Below are positions 26,332 through 34,933 of a DNA stretch of 64,000 nt, piece after piece. Origin of the DNA: Streptomyces griseoincarnatus (GTDB lineage Bacteria; Actinomycetota; Actinomycetes; Streptomycetales; Streptomycetaceae). The position numbers and the translations under genes were made by a program. Under the pieces are notes generated by a model. The model saw only the letters and a program-made list of their open reading frames with translations, did no database searches and was not told the origin of the DNA. The stretch's first letter is position 1, and each line of letters starts with the position of its first letter. The stretch is taken from positions 62,001-126,000 of the forward strand of contig BMTH01000003.1 in assembly GCA_014649575.1 (NCBI GenBank), read 5' to 3'.

Positions 26332-27068
26332 GACACCGCGGGCTTCAGCAGGTAACCGGCGCCGCGCCGGGTGTGGATCATCGGCTCCCGGCCCGCGTCG
26401 ATCTTCCGGCGCAGGTAGGAGATGTACAGCTCGACGACGTTCGCCTGGCCGCCGAAGTCGTAGGACCAGACGCGGTCGAGGATCTGCGCCTTGCTGAGCA
26501 CCCGGCGCGGGTTGCGCATCAGGAAGCGCAGCAGCTCGAACTCGGTGGCGGTCAGGTGGATGCTCCGCCCGCCGCGGGTCACCTCGTGGCTGTCCTCGTC
26601 CAGGGTGAGGTCGCCGACCACCAGCAGGGCGTCGGAGCGGCGGTCGGTCGCACAGGAGCGGCGGATCAGCCCGCGCAGCCGCGCGACGACCTCCTCCAGG
26701 CTGAACGGCTTGGTCACGTAGTCGTCGCCGCCCGCCGTCAGCCCCGCGATCCGGTCCTCGACGGCGTCCTTCGCGGTGAGGAACAGCACCGGCACGTCCG
26801 GCAGTTCGCGCCGGAGCCGGCCGAGGACGGTGAGCCCGTCCATGTCGGGCAGCATCATGTCCAGGACGACGGCGTCGGGCCGGAACTCGCGCGCCGCGCG
26901 GAGGGCGCCCTGGCCGTCGGCCGCGCTGCGGATCTGCCAGCCCTCGTAGCGCAGGGCCATGGAGAGCAGCTCGGTGATCGACTGCTCGTCGTCCACCACC
27001 AGCACCCGGACGGAGCTCCCGTCCGGCCTCAGCAGTTCGGTGCGCCCCTGGGGCGAGATCGTGGTCAT
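26328..27068 (-). CDS. OmpR/PhoB-family response regulator
   Basis: 246 residues from the ATG at 27068. The receiver contains RVLVVDDEQS (acidic pair), VVLDMMLPDMDGL (phospho-acceptor Asp), LTAKDA and YVTKPF. The winged-helix C-terminal domain includes HLTATEFELLRFLMRNPRRV and SYLRRKIDAGREPMIHTRRG. It is the first gene of the minus-strand run regulator-kinase-GT2/GtrA-ArnT-like, with overlaps or gaps of under 15 nt, so the glycosyltransferases are probably in its operon. Confidence 0.95.
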   Translation of the reverse strand: MTTISPQGRTELLRPDGSSVRVLVVDDEQSITELLSMALRYEGWQIRSAADGQGALRAAREFRPDAVVLDMMLPDMDGLTVLGRLRRELPDVPVLFLTAKDAVEDRIAGLTAGGDDYVTKPFSLEEVVARLRGLIRRSCATDRRSDALLVVGDLTLDEDSHEVTRGGRSIHLTATEFELLRFLMRNPRRVLSKAQILDRVWSYDFGGQANVVELYISYLRRKIDAGREPMIHTRRGAGYLLKPAVS

Positions 27069-27122
27069 ACCGGACACGATCGGGGCGTCCCCTGAGAGCA
27101 CCCTTGCGTCTGTCTGTGTTTT

Positions 27123-27152
27123 CCCTGAGAAATCCACAGGCGTTTCTCAGGG
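27123..27152. promoter_or_regulatory. Inverted repeat between amidohydrolase stop and response-regulator gene
   Basis: CCCTGAGAAA and TTTCTCAGGG are perfect 10-bp arms around a 10-nt spacer. The right arm contains the stop codon of the amidohydrolase gene, transcribed towards it. It may be that gene's terminator or an operator of the downstream two-component operon, whose start is 55 nt away. No T-rich tail is present. Confidence 0.6.
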
Positions 27153-28646
27153 AGGCGGCTCCGGTGTGTGAGGCAGGCCGAACAGCCGGGCCGCGTTGTC
27201 GTGGCACACCGCCCGCAGCCAGTCGTCGCCGAGCGCGAGCTCCGCGAGGGCGTCGAGCTGATGGGCGTACGGGTAGGGGATGTTGGGGAAGTCGGTGCCC
27301 AGCAGGACACGGTCGCCGAGGGCGGCGAGGCGGGGGAGCGCCCTCCGGGGGAACGGCGCCATCCGCTCGCTGAAGCCGGTGAACGCCATGGTGGTGTCGA
27401 GGCGGACCTCCGCGTACCGCTCGGCCAGGTCGAGGAAGTCCTCGTACTCGGGCATGCCCAGGTGGGCGACGATCAGCCGCAGCCGGGGGTGGCGGGCCAG
27501 TACGCGCGCCATCGGTCCGGGTCCGGTGTGCCGGCCGGGGGCGGGGCCCGAGCCGCAGTGGACCACCACCGGTGTGCCCGCCTCGGCGAGCAGGCCCCAG
27601 CAGGCGTCGAGCGCCTCGTCGGCGGGGTCGTACCCGCCTACCTGCACGTGCGCCTTGAAGACGCGCGTCCCGTGCTCGAGGGCCTCGCGGACGTAGGCGG
27701 CGGCGCCGGGCTCGGGGAAGAGGGTGGAGGTGTGCAGGCAGTCGGGGGTGCGGCGGGCGAAGCCGGCGGCCCAGCCGTTGAGCCAGCGGGCCATGCCCGG
27801 CTTGTGCGGGTAGAGCATCGCCGTGAAGGCACGCACGCCGAACGCCCGCAGCAGCGCGGCCCGTTCGGCCTCCTCCTCGCGGTACGTGATCGGCCACTCG
27901 ATACCGCCGGTGAGCGGCCCGAGTCCGTCGAAGTACGCCCACACCTTGTGGAGCACGCGCTCCGGCATGAAGTGCGTGTGCACGTCGACGAGGCCGGGCA
28001 GGCCGAGGTCCTGCCAGAAGCGGCGGACCTCGGCGGCTTCGTCGGATCCGGCGGTCGCGGCAGTGTCGGTGGTTTCGGTGGCCTCGGCAGTTCCGGCGGT
28101 CTCGACGGTCGCGGCGGTCCCGGCGATCGCGGCGGTCCTGCCCGTTCCGTCGGTCACGGCAGCCCCGGCAGTTCTGTCGCCCTTGGGGGTCCCAGAAGTT
28201 CCGCCAGTCCTATCGGTCCCGGAAGACGCGGCGATTCCGGCGGTCGCGGCGGCCTCAGCGGTCCCGGCGATCGCGGCGGTCCTGCCCGTTCCGTCGGTCA
28301 CGGCAGCCCCGGCAGTTCTGTCGCCCTTGGGGGTCCCAGAAGTTCCGCCAGTCCTATGGGTCCCGGGGGACGCGGCGGTTCCGGCATCCCCGGCAGTCGC
28401 GGCGGCCTCAGCGGTCGCGGGCGGCTCGTCGGTCGCCGGCGGCTCGTAGGTCGCCGGGAGCCCGTCGGCCTCGGCCGGCTCGTCGGTCGCCGGGAGCCCG
28501 TCGGCCTCGGCCGGCTCGTCGGTCGCCGGGAGCCCGTCGGTCGCGGGCGGCTCGTCGGTCTCGGCCGGCTCGTCGGTCGCCGGGGGCTCGTCGGTCTCGG
28601 CCGGCCGGGTCGGCAGGGTCGGCCGGGTCGGAGGGTGCGCGCTCAT
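27147..28646 (-). CDS. Amidohydrolase-family protein with repeat-expanded N-terminus
   Basis: 499 residues from the ATG at 28646. The catalytic TIM-barrel domain starts near residue 213: GLPGLVDVHTHFMPERVLHK (metal-binding HxH), VVVHCGSGPAPG, LIVAHLGMPEYEDF, and LLGTDFPNIPYPY with the catalytic Asp. This is the ACMSD/YcdX-like amidohydrolase_2 class. Residues 8-205 are low complexity: a 12-residue Pro-Ala-Thr-Asp unit repeated near the start, then 48-residue Thr/Gly/Ala units. Homologues that I remember have only a few residues here, so the insertion looks like repeat expansion. An internal start near residue 205 is an alternative. The substrate is unknown. Confidence 0.88.
   Translation of the reverse strand: MSAHPPTRPTLPTRPAETDEPPATDEPAETDEPPATDGLPATDEPAEADGLPATDEPAEADGLPATYEPPATDEPPATAEAAATAGDAGTAASPGTHRTGGTSGTPKGDRTAGAAVTDGTGRTAAIAGTAEAAATAGIAASSGTDRTGGTSGTPKGDRTAGAAVTDGTGRTAAIAGTAATVETAGTAEATETTDTAATAGSDEAAEVRRFWQDLGLPGLVDVHTHFMPERVLHKVWAYFDGLGPLTGGIEWPITYREEEAERAALLRAFGVRAFTAMLYPHKPGMARWLNGWAAGFARRTPDCLHTSTLFPEPGAAAYVREALEHGTRVFKAHVQVGGYDPADEALDACWGLLAEAGTPVVVHCGSGPAPGRHTGPGPMARVLARHPRLRLIVAHLGMPEYEDFLDLAERYAEVRLDTTMAFTGFSERMAPFPRRALPRLAALGDRVLLGTDFPNIPYPYAHQLDALAELALGDDWLRAVCHDNAARLFGLPHTPEPPP
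28117..28357 (-). repeat. Intragenic tandem repeat: 97-bp identical blocks with 144-bp period
   Basis: 28117-28213 and 28261-28357 are identical over 97 bp. The period of 144 bp (48 codons) keeps the frame of the amidohydrolase gene. Shorter in-frame 36-bp units repeat at about 28440-28600. Confidence 0.9.
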
Positions 28647-28705
28647 GCCGGACACGATCACCCGAGGGGGCGAGGGCGGTCCAGCCCTCGTTCCCTTCCC
28701 CCGCC

Positions 28706-29578
28706 TCAGAACAGCCCGTCCTGCGCGGTCGGCCGCTCCTTCAGTGCCCGCACCGGCACCTCGACCCGGCGTCCCCCGCCCGGGAGCAGCTCCCAGCCGG
28801 GCAGCAGGCGGGTGTCCAGCACGAGGACACCCCGGTCCGTCGCCAGATGCAGATCGGGACCGGCGGCCGCCACCAGCTCACCGCTCACCGCACCTCCGGC
28901 GGCCAACTCCCCCACCACGCCCACCGGCTCCGGCGCCTCCGCCAGTCCGAACGCCTCCACATGGTCGACGGGACGGAAAGGGGCGGGTTCGAGCGACTCC
29001 GGCCAGCCGGTGAGGACCAGCGCCCGCGCGTGCAGCCCGGCGATCTCGGCGGCCCGCTCCTCCCCGGCCGACGGGAGCGCCGCCCGCGCCGCGCGCTTGG
29101 CGGCGTAGGGGATGCGGTCGGGCACCCGCAGGGCGGCACGCAGCAGCTCCTCGGTGCGGCGCGCCGCCATCAGCGGCCCCGTGCCCAGCCAGCTGAAGCA
29201 GATCGCGCCCTGTTCCAGCAGCCGGGCCGGTCCCCGCCGCTCGGCGGTGATCCCGACCTTGGTCATCCCGGGCCCGAACCACGCCAGGTAGACCCGGTAG
29301 GGCCGCGGGTCGTCCGCGAGCGTGTCGGCGGCCACCGAGTGCGCCCGGTCCAGGCGGGCGCACTCCTCGCAGCGCGGCCCGGTGCTCCGCGCGGACACCC
29401 GCGCGGCGAGCGGACACATGTTCCCCCGTGCCCCCACACAGGTCCGCGCTCCTCCCTCCGCGACCCCGAAGGCCACCGTCTTCCCCCAGGCCAGCGTGGA
29501 GCGCCGGCCCCCGTCCCAGATCAGCACGGGACCGCCCGCCGTCCAGCTCAGCCCCGCGCACCGCCATGCCTGTGCCAT
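28706..29578 (-). CDS. DUF2797 protein (zinc cluster plus GIY-YIG-like segment)
   Basis: 290 residues from the ATG at 29578. An N-terminal treble-clef-like set of cysteines (TCVGARGNMCPLAAR, then RCEECARLD) is followed by YRVYLAWFGPGMTKVGITAE, which resembles the first strand and KVGxT hairpin of GIY-YIG nucleases, with RGPARLLEQGA after it. The remaining region has no recognised domain. Function is unknown; a nucleic-acid role is inferred from the motifs. It stands alone between the amidohydrolase gene and a small hypothetical on the same strand. Confidence 0.87.
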   Translation of the reverse strand: MAQAWRCAGLSWTAGGPVLIWDGGRRSTLAWGKTVAFGVAEGGARTCVGARGNMCPLAARVSARSTGPRCEECARLDRAHSVAADTLADDPRPYRVYLAWFGPGMTKVGITAERRGPARLLEQGAICFSWLGTGPLMAARRTEELLRAALRVPDRIPYAAKRAARAALPSAGEERAAEIAGLHARALVLTGWPESLEPAPFRPVDHVEAFGLAEAPEPVGVVGELAAGGAVSGELVAAAGPDLHLATDRGVLVLDTRLLPGWELLPGGGRRVEVPVRALKERPTAQDGLF

Positions 29579-29617
29579 CCCGGCCGAGAGTAGAGGGGAC
29601 CACTGACAACGGCCGGC

Positions 29618-29965
29618 TCAGCTGCCCACGCGCACCGCGTCCGTCTCGACGGGGGTGGCCGGCGTGGATGGAACCGGACGTGCGGGCACCACGGCCGTAC
29701 CGCCCCTCCGTCCCGCCATCCGGCACCCCAGGCACTCGGCATGCCCCGTGCGAGCCCCGCTGTCCCGCACCCGCCGGCTCCACTCCTCCCGCGGCCGGGG
29801 CCCCGACGGCTTGCCCCATCCGGCGAGGTGGAGGGCCCAGGTGACGAGCAGGGCGAGCACGTCGACCGCCGCTCCGGCGGCGAGCAGCGGCCCCGCCGTA
29901 CCGAACGACTGGTTCCGGCGCGCCACCGCGCTCGCGGACGCCTTCCGCGAGGAGAGCCGCAGCAA
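29618..29965 (-). CDS. Hypothetical protein with one membrane segment and CxxC
   Basis: 115 residues from a TTG at 29965; a GTG at 29926 (ARRNQSFGTAG start) is equally possible. GPLLAAGAAVDVLALLVTWA is a plausible transmembrane helix. A basic stretch follows, then HAECLGCRMAGRRG with a Cys pair. The frame has typical codon bias, but no family is recognised and the plus strand here is silent. It lies 39 nt upstream of the DUF2797 gene. Confidence 0.5.
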   Translation of the reverse strand: MLRLSSRKASASAVARRNQSFGTAGPLLAAGAAVDVLALLVTWALHLAGWGKPSGPRPREEWSRRVRDSGARTGHAECLGCRMAGRRGGTAVVPARPVPSTPATPVETDAVRVGS

Positions 29966-30092
29966 GAGCTGACCCGCACAGGAACCGGTACGGGAACTGA
30001 CCCGGGATCACCGCCCGAGGTGCCGGGCAAGGCATGCGGTGCCAGTCTGAAGGGGATCGAACCGCTCGGGGACATCCGGAAGGTCGGGAAAC

Positions 30093-30524
30093 ATGGCCAG
30101 CAATGTCAGCGGTACGGGCTTTCGCGGGGCGGGCCGGGAGGCCGAGAGCCCCTGGGCGGCGAGCTGGACGGTGGCCGCCGCGTTCCTGATGGTGTTCGGC
30201 GGCGTCATGGCCGTCTTCGAGGGCATCGCCGCCATCGCCCGGGACGACGTCTTCGTCACCACACCCAACTTCACGTACTCGTTCAGCCTGACCGGCTGGG
30301 GCTGGGTGCATCTGATCCTCGGCGCCCTGGTGGTCGCCGCCGGCCTGGCGTTGTTCAAGGGGGCCACCTGGGCCCGCGCCGTGGGCGTCGGCCTGGCCGG
30401 GCTGAGCATGATCGCCCACTTCGTGTGGCTGCCCTACCAGCCGGTGTGGTCGATCGTCCTCATCGTCATCGACGGCTTCATCATCTGGGCCCTGTGCGCA
30501 CCCCGCCGCGAGTCCCCGGCGTAG
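30093..30524 (+). CDS. Four-helix membrane protein (DUF7144-like)
   Basis: 143 residues from the ATG at 30093 (GGAAGG about 10 nt upstream). Four hydrophobic helices are visible: VAAAFLMVFGGVMAVFEGIA, WVHLILGALVVAAGLALFKG, a third after ARAVGVGLAGLSMIAHFVWL, and SIVLIVIDGFIIWALC. These small membrane proteins are common in Streptomyces; function unknown. The K+-channel gene begins 39 nt downstream, probably co-transcribed. Confidence 0.88.
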   Translation: MASNVSGTGFRGAGREAESPWAASWTVAAAFLMVFGGVMAVFEGIAAIARDDVFVTTPNFTYSFSLTGWGWVHLILGALVVAAGLALFKGATWARAVGVGLAGLSMIAHFVWLPYQPVWSIVLIVIDGFIIWALCAPRRESPA

Positions 30525-30562
30525 AGCGCGCGCCCGGCGGCCGGTCCGGCGCCTGGCCCTGG

Positions 30563-31051
30563 GTGACCCAGGCGACCGGGCTGACGGCGATGGTCACCGC
30601 GTTCTTCCTGCTGCCGCTGGACCGGCTGGGCCCGCACCGGCCGGTGCTGAGCTGGGTGCTCTTCGGGGCGGCTCTCGCACTGATCGCCGTCCTGCTGCTG
30701 ATCCAGGTCGCCCGGGTGCTGCTGAACGTCCCGGGCGTCCGTCCGGGGATGGCGATCCCGCCGCTGATGTGCCTGTCCGTGCTGGTCTTCGCGACCGCCT
30801 ACCAGGGGCTCGCCCAGCGGCCCGGCGAACTGGACGGCTTGACCACGCGCCTGGACGCCCTCTACTTCACGATCGTCACGCTCGCGACCGTCGGGTACGG
30901 GGACATCACCCCGCGCGGACAGTCCGCGCGCCTGGTCGCGATCCTGCAGATCCTCTACAGCTTCATCTTCCTCACGGCGGCGGCCACCGCCCTGACCACC
31001 CATCTGCGCAACGCCGTGCGCCGCGACCGGAGTGCGGACCCGCCGCGTTGA
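30563..31051 (+). CDS. Potassium channel family protein (two-TM ion channel domain)
   Basis: 162 residues from a GTG at 30563; the start is uncertain (GTG 30494 or ATG 30590 possible; none has a clear ribosome site). LYFTIVTLATVGYGDITPRG contains the K+ selectivity filter TVGYGD between two helices (LMCLSVLVFATAYQGLAQRP and LVAILQILYSFIFLTAAATA). Two further helices precede it. There is no RCK or cNMP domain, so gating is unexplained; homo-tetramers are expected. Confidence 0.88.
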   Translation: MTQATGLTAMVTAFFLLPLDRLGPHRPVLSWVLFGAALALIAVLLLIQVARVLLNVPGVRPGMAIPPLMCLSVLVFATAYQGLAQRPGELDGLTTRLDALYFTIVTLATVGYGDITPRGQSARLVAILQILYSFIFLTAAATALTTHLRNAVRRDRSADPPR

Positions 31052-31075
31052 CCCCGCGCCCACGTCGCGCAGTCA

Positions 31076-31091
31076 TGTGACCGGCGTCACA
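31076..31091. promoter_or_regulatory. Crp-type palindrome
   Basis: TGTGACCGGCGTCACA is a perfect inverted repeat of TGTGAC around CGGC and fits the CRP pattern TGTGA-N6-TCACA (Streptomyces Crp: GTG-N6-GNCAC). It lies 25 nt after the K+-channel gene and about 170 nt before the FAD oxidoreductase start. Confidence 0.5.
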
Positions 31092-31261
31092 CTGAAAGGA
31101 GCGGGGTGCTCCCCGGGACACCCGGGGACCGCGCCCCAGGACCCCGGACGAACACCGGCCGGACGCCTCGCGGGGCCGGGACGCCGCCGAGGCGCATCAC
31201 GCCGGTTCGTCCGCCCGCGGGCCCGCATCCGGTTCCGCACTGCTCCAAGGGGTGTCCGCAC

Positions 31262-32656
31262 ATGAGCGGCATGGACGCAACCGCACTGGACAATCTGCGC
31301 GAGGCCCTGCGAGGCCCGCTCGTGACGCCGCAGGACGCCGAGTACGACGAGACCCGCTCCGTCTACAACGCCATGATCGACCGCCGTCCGGCCGCCATCG
31401 CCCGCTGCAGCGGCACGGCGGACGTGCGCTCCACGATCGCCTTCGCCCGGCAGACGGGCGTCGAGCTGGCCGTGCGCGGCGGCGGGCACAGCGGGCCCGG
31501 CCTGTGTCTGGTCGACGGCGGGCTCACCCTCGACCTGTCCCTGATGCGCTGGGTGCGGGTCGACCCGGTGAACAGGACGGCCCAGGTCGGCGGGGGCAGT
31601 CAACTCGGCGACCTGGACCACGAGACGCACACCTTCGGGCTCGGCGTGCCCGCCGGCATCAACTCCACCACCGGCGTGGGCGGTCTCACGCTGGGCGGCG
31701 GCCACGGCCACCTCACCCGTAAGTACGGACTGACGATCGACAGCCTGGTCGCAGCGGACGTGGTCCTGGCCGACGGCAGCGTCGTCACCACCAGCGAGAA
31801 GGAACACCCGGACCTGTTGTGGGCCCTGCGGGGCGGCGGCGGCAACTTCGGCGTGGTCACGTCCTTCACCTTCCGGCTGCACCCGGTGCACACGGTCGGC
31901 GTGGCGGTCACCGTGTGGCCGGTCGAGCAGACCCAGGAGGTGCTGCGCTGGTACCGGGAGTTCCTGCCGTCGGCACCCGAGGACCTCAACGGCTTCTTCG
32001 CCGTCATGGCCGTCCCGCCCGCACCGCCCTTCCCCGAGCCGCTCCACGGGCGGAAGGTGTGCGGCGTCATCTGGTGCTACACCGGCGACCTGGGGGGCGG
32101 ACGCCTGGACGACGTGCTGTCCGTGGTGAACGACCCGGCCCCGCCGGCCTTCCACTTCGCCACGCCGATGCCGTACCCGATGCTCCAGACGATGTTCGAC
32201 GACCTCGTCCCCAAGGGGCTCCAGTGGTACTGGCGCGGCGACTTCTTCGACACGGTCACCGACGAGGCCCTCGCGGTGCACGAGCGGTTCGGGCGGGAGC
32301 TGCCGACCGGCCTGTCGACCATGCACCTGTACCCGGTGGACGGGGCGGCCCACGACGTCGCCCCGGGCGAGACGGCCTGGGCGTACCGGGACGCGACCTG
32401 GTCCGGTGTCATCGCCGGCATCGACCCCGACCCGGCCAACGCCGACCTGATCCGCCGGTGGTGCGTCGACTACTCGACGGCGCTCCACCCCCACTCCATG
32501 GGCGGCGCCTACGTCAACTTCCTCGGCGAGACCGGCGACGCCGACAGCGTCCGCGCCACCTACCGCGACAACTACGCCCGCCTCGCGGCCGTCAAGCACA
32601 CCTACGACCCGGACAACTTCTTCCACGCCAACCAGAACATCCCGCCGGCGGCCTGA
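31262..32656 (+). CDS. FAD-linked oxidoreductase, berberine-bridge type
   Basis: 464 residues from the ATG at 31262. The FAD_binding_4 domain has VELAVRGGGHSGPGLCLVDG, whose His is the 8-alpha covalent FAD site, and GVGGLTLGGGHGHLTRKYGL. The C-terminal BBE motif is DNFFHANQNI. Bicovalent members have Cys in the G-x-C-P-T-x-G loop; here it reads GINSTTGVGG, so only the His link is expected. These flavin oxidases act on sugars or secondary metabolites; the substrate is unknown. A Crp-like site lies in the 210-bp upstream gap. Confidence 0.93.
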   Translation: MSGMDATALDNLREALRGPLVTPQDAEYDETRSVYNAMIDRRPAAIARCSGTADVRSTIAFARQTGVELAVRGGGHSGPGLCLVDGGLTLDLSLMRWVRVDPVNRTAQVGGGSQLGDLDHETHTFGLGVPAGINSTTGVGGLTLGGGHGHLTRKYGLTIDSLVAADVVLADGSVVTTSEKEHPDLLWALRGGGGNFGVVTSFTFRLHPVHTVGVAVTVWPVEQTQEVLRWYREFLPSAPEDLNGFFAVMAVPPAPPFPEPLHGRKVCGVIWCYTGDLGGGRLDDVLSVVNDPAPPAFHFATPMPYPMLQTMFDDLVPKGLQWYWRGDFFDTVTDEALAVHERFGRELPTGLSTMHLYPVDGAAHDVAPGETAWAYRDATWSGVIAGIDPDPANADLIRRWCVDYSTALHPHSMGGAYVNFLGETGDADSVRATYRDNYARLAAVKHTYDPDNFFHANQNIPPAA

Positions 32657-32713
32657 GCCGCGCCGCGCCGGGCGGGTCGCGGACGGACCCGCCCGGTGGC
32701 TGCGCGGGAGGGC

Positions 32714-33886
32714 ATGCCGAAGACTGGGGCGCAGGACGCTACGGATCGACCGGGGGCCCTGCGGATGGAGCGGTACCAGCGCGAGCGGCGCTTCAGGCGG
32801 ATCGTCTGGCCCCATGCGCTGCCGCCCGCCGTGGTGGCCGTCGCGGTCGTCATCGACCTCGTCTGGCCGCCGTTCAACACCTTCCCGCTGCTGGCGACCG
32901 TGTCGGTGACGGCGGCGCCCCTGTACTCCCTGGCCTGGACGGTCACCAGCGGTGCGGTGGCCCTCCTGACGGGCTGGCTCCTGTCCTTCCGTGAGAGCGG
33001 GGAGGTGATCTCCCGGCCGAACGTCATCGGCTTCACGACCCTCGTCACGCTGACCGTCGTCGCTGCGTTCCTCAACCGGATGTTCGCGCGCGAACGCGAG
33101 CAGCTGAGGACGTCGCGCCAGGTGGCGGAGGCGGTTCAGCGCGCGATGCTGCCCACCGTGCCCGAGCGGGTCCGGGGGCTGGCCATGGCCACCCGGTACC
33201 AGGCCGCGCAGGTGGAGGCCCTGATCGGCGGCGACCTGTACGCGGTCCACGACACGTCCCACGGGCTGCGCATGGTGATCGGCGACGTCCGCGGCAAGGG
33301 CACCCAGTCGGCCACCCTGGTCAACACCCTGCTGGGCGTCTTCCACGCGGCTGCCCTGCAGACGCCGGACCTGCCGTCGGTCGTCCAGGCCGCGGAGATC
33401 CAGGTGCAGGACCTGAAGGCCCGCGAGGCGGACGCGCCCTACGAGGACTTCGTCACCGCCGTCTTCGTCGAGATCCTCCCCGACCGGTCGGCGTTCCACA
33501 TGGCGAACCGGGGGCACCCGGCACCGCTGCTGGTCCACGGGGGCCGGGTGACGACGCTGGAGCCGAAGGAGCCGTCGCTGCCGCTGGGCCTGGGCGACCT
33601 GGCCGGTCCCGTCGTCCCTGTGGACCGGTACGACCTGCCTCCGGGTGCCACGCTGGTGCTGTTCACCGACGGCATCATCGAGGCCCGCGACCGCACCGGC
33701 GCCTTCTTCGACCCCGTCCCCCCGCTCACCTGCCCCCTGCCACCGGACCCCGGGGCCGTGCTGGACACCATGCTGACCGCCCTGTTCCGGCACACCGACG
33801 AACTCGACGACGACGCCGCGGCCTTGGCGGTGACGCGGCTCCCGGACGGGCAGGTCGAGGGGACCGGCGCCGCCGTGCGGCCCTGA
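32714..33886 (+). CDS. Membrane PP2C-type (SpoIIE/RsbU) serine phosphatase
   Basis: 390 residues from the ATG at 32714; ATG 32765 or GTG 32696 are alternatives. Three hydrophobic helices (LPPAVVAVAVVIDLVWPPFN; a middle pair; FTTLVTLTVVAAFLNRMFA) are followed by VAEAVQRAMLPTVPERVRGL, the usual SpoIIE linker. The catalytic domain has GGDLYAVHDT, IGDVRGKGTQS and LFTDGIIEARDR with the metal-binding Asp residues. It would dephosphorylate STAS antagonists to release SigB-type sigma factors. STAS proteins and two such factors are encoded elsewhere in the window; pairing is inferred. Confidence 0.92.
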   Translation: MPKTGAQDATDRPGALRMERYQRERRFRRIVWPHALPPAVVAVAVVIDLVWPPFNTFPLLATVSVTAAPLYSLAWTVTSGAVALLTGWLLSFRESGEVISRPNVIGFTTLVTLTVVAAFLNRMFAREREQLRTSRQVAEAVQRAMLPTVPERVRGLAMATRYQAAQVEALIGGDLYAVHDTSHGLRMVIGDVRGKGTQSATLVNTLLGVFHAAALQTPDLPSVVQAAEIQVQDLKAREADAPYEDFVTAVFVEILPDRSAFHMANRGHPAPLLVHGGRVTTLEPKEPSLPLGLGDLAGPVVPVDRYDLPPGATLVLFTDGIIEARDRTGAFFDPVPPLTCPLPPDPGAVLDTMLTALFRHTDELDDDAAALAVTRLPDGQVEGTGAAVRP

Positions 33887-33910
33887 TCCCGGCGTCGCGG
33901 CTCAGCACAT

Positions 33911-34504
33911 CTAGGCCGCGTCCACGGTCAGGGTGTAGTCCACCCCGACCGAGAAGCCGCCCGACCGGCCGCGGATCTCCAGCGAGTGCTCGCCGGGCTC
34001 CGGCGCGGGCAGTTGGACCCACAGTCCGCACCCGTGAGCGGTGAAGGACCCGTCCGTGCCCGTGACGGGGTTGCCGGCACCGCTGCGGATCTCGATCGAC
34101 TCCGCCTGATGGGCGTCCGCGTCGACCTTCTCGCCGTCCAGAACGGCGGACCCCTCGGCGGTTGACATGAAGTCCGCGCAGTCCGCCGGTGTGCCGAACA
34201 TGTTCACCAGGGGGAAGGCCAGGGGCACCCCCTCAGGGACGGCGCACGTCCGCTTAGCCTGGGTGCCGAACGTGCCGGCCAGGAACCACACGTCCTCCGG
34301 CTGGTTCCGCCCGCACGCGCTCCCGTCCTCGTCGCCGACCGGGTTGGTCGGTGCGGGCTCCGTCGACGCCCAGGTCCACCACCGGCCCTGCAGTTCCTCG
34401 GACGAGAGCCGTCCTTCGGCCGTGGCCGCCCTGCCGCCGCATCCCGCGAGTGTGGCGACCAACGCCACGGCGGCGATCCCCGCCCCGGCCGTCGTGATCC
34501 TCAT
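33911..34504 (-). CDS. Secreted lipoprotein, hypothetical
   Basis: 197 residues from the ATG at 34504. MRITTAGAGIAAVALVATLA then GC gives a lipobox LAGC at about residues 19-22, so the mature protein is a lipid-anchored surface protein. The remaining sequence contains RWWTWASTEPAPTNPVGDED and several Cys residues (ACGRN, RTCAVP, ADCADF, HGCGLW), suggesting disulphides. No family is recognised. It converges on the phosphatase gene. Confidence 0.85.
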   Translation of the reverse strand: MRITTAGAGIAAVALVATLAGCGGRAATAEGRLSSEELQGRWWTWASTEPAPTNPVGDEDGSACGRNQPEDVWFLAGTFGTQAKRTCAVPEGVPLAFPLVNMFGTPADCADFMSTAEGSAVLDGEKVDADAHQAESIEIRSGAGNPVTGTDGSFTAHGCGLWVQLPAPEPGEHSLEIRGRSGGFSVGVDYTLTVDAA

Positions 34505-34627
34505 GGTTTCCCCTCCCGCACCGCACGGAAGCCCGACCCCCCGGTCGTCGCACGATGTGCGGGCACCCTATCCATGAGGCCGATGCGACGGACGCGACCT
34601 CCGGAGCCCACGCGGCCCGTGGAACGC

Positions 34628-34657
34628 CGAAGGCCCCGGATCTCTCCGGGGCCTTCG
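34628..34657 (-). terminator. Hairpin terminator of tRNA-Arg(ACG)
   Basis: CGAAGGCCCCGGA pairs perfectly over 13 bp around a 4-nt loop, 7 nt past the tRNA 3' end on the minus strand. Confidence 0.88.
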
Positions 34658-34664
34658 GTCTGTG

Positions 34665-34737
34665 TGCACTCGGCAGGATTCGAACCTGCAACCTTCTGAT
34701 CCGTAGTCAGATGCTCTATCCGTTAAGCTACGAGTGC
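34665..34737 (-). tRNA. tRNA-Arg(ACG)
   Basis: On the minus strand GCACTCG pairs with CGAGTGC. The anticodon stem TCTGA/TCAGA encloses CTACGGA, anticodon ACG. GGTTCGAATCC is the T loop. This is the TadA substrate (A34 to inosine). Confidence 0.97.
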
Positions 34738-34893
34738 TTGTCTCTTCATTTGTCTCGCCGCTCCCGGCCCTTTCGGCCCGCTCGCGGCGACAGGAAGAAC
34801 ATTACATGACTGCCGCCGCCATGTGAAATCCGATTGCCCTACCCCTTGTGACCTGCGGAAACACGGCGTGAGGCACGAACGGCGGGGGAACGA

Positions 34894-34924
34894 CGAAGCC
34901 CCGGCCGCTGGGGCCGGGGCTTCG
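34894..34924 (-). terminator. Hairpin terminator of tRNA-Ser(GCT)
   Basis: CGAAGCCCCGGCC pairs perfectly over 13 bp around a 5-nt loop, 9 nt past the tRNA 3' end on the minus strand. Confidence 0.88.
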
Positions 34925-34933
34925 TGTCCGAGG

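Noticed and set aside
24802..27942. Single 1046-codon protein joining response regulator and kinase
   Set aside because: The frame runs through out of phase in the regulator region. The GTG at 26331 overlapping the regulator stop gives a normal 509-residue kinase.
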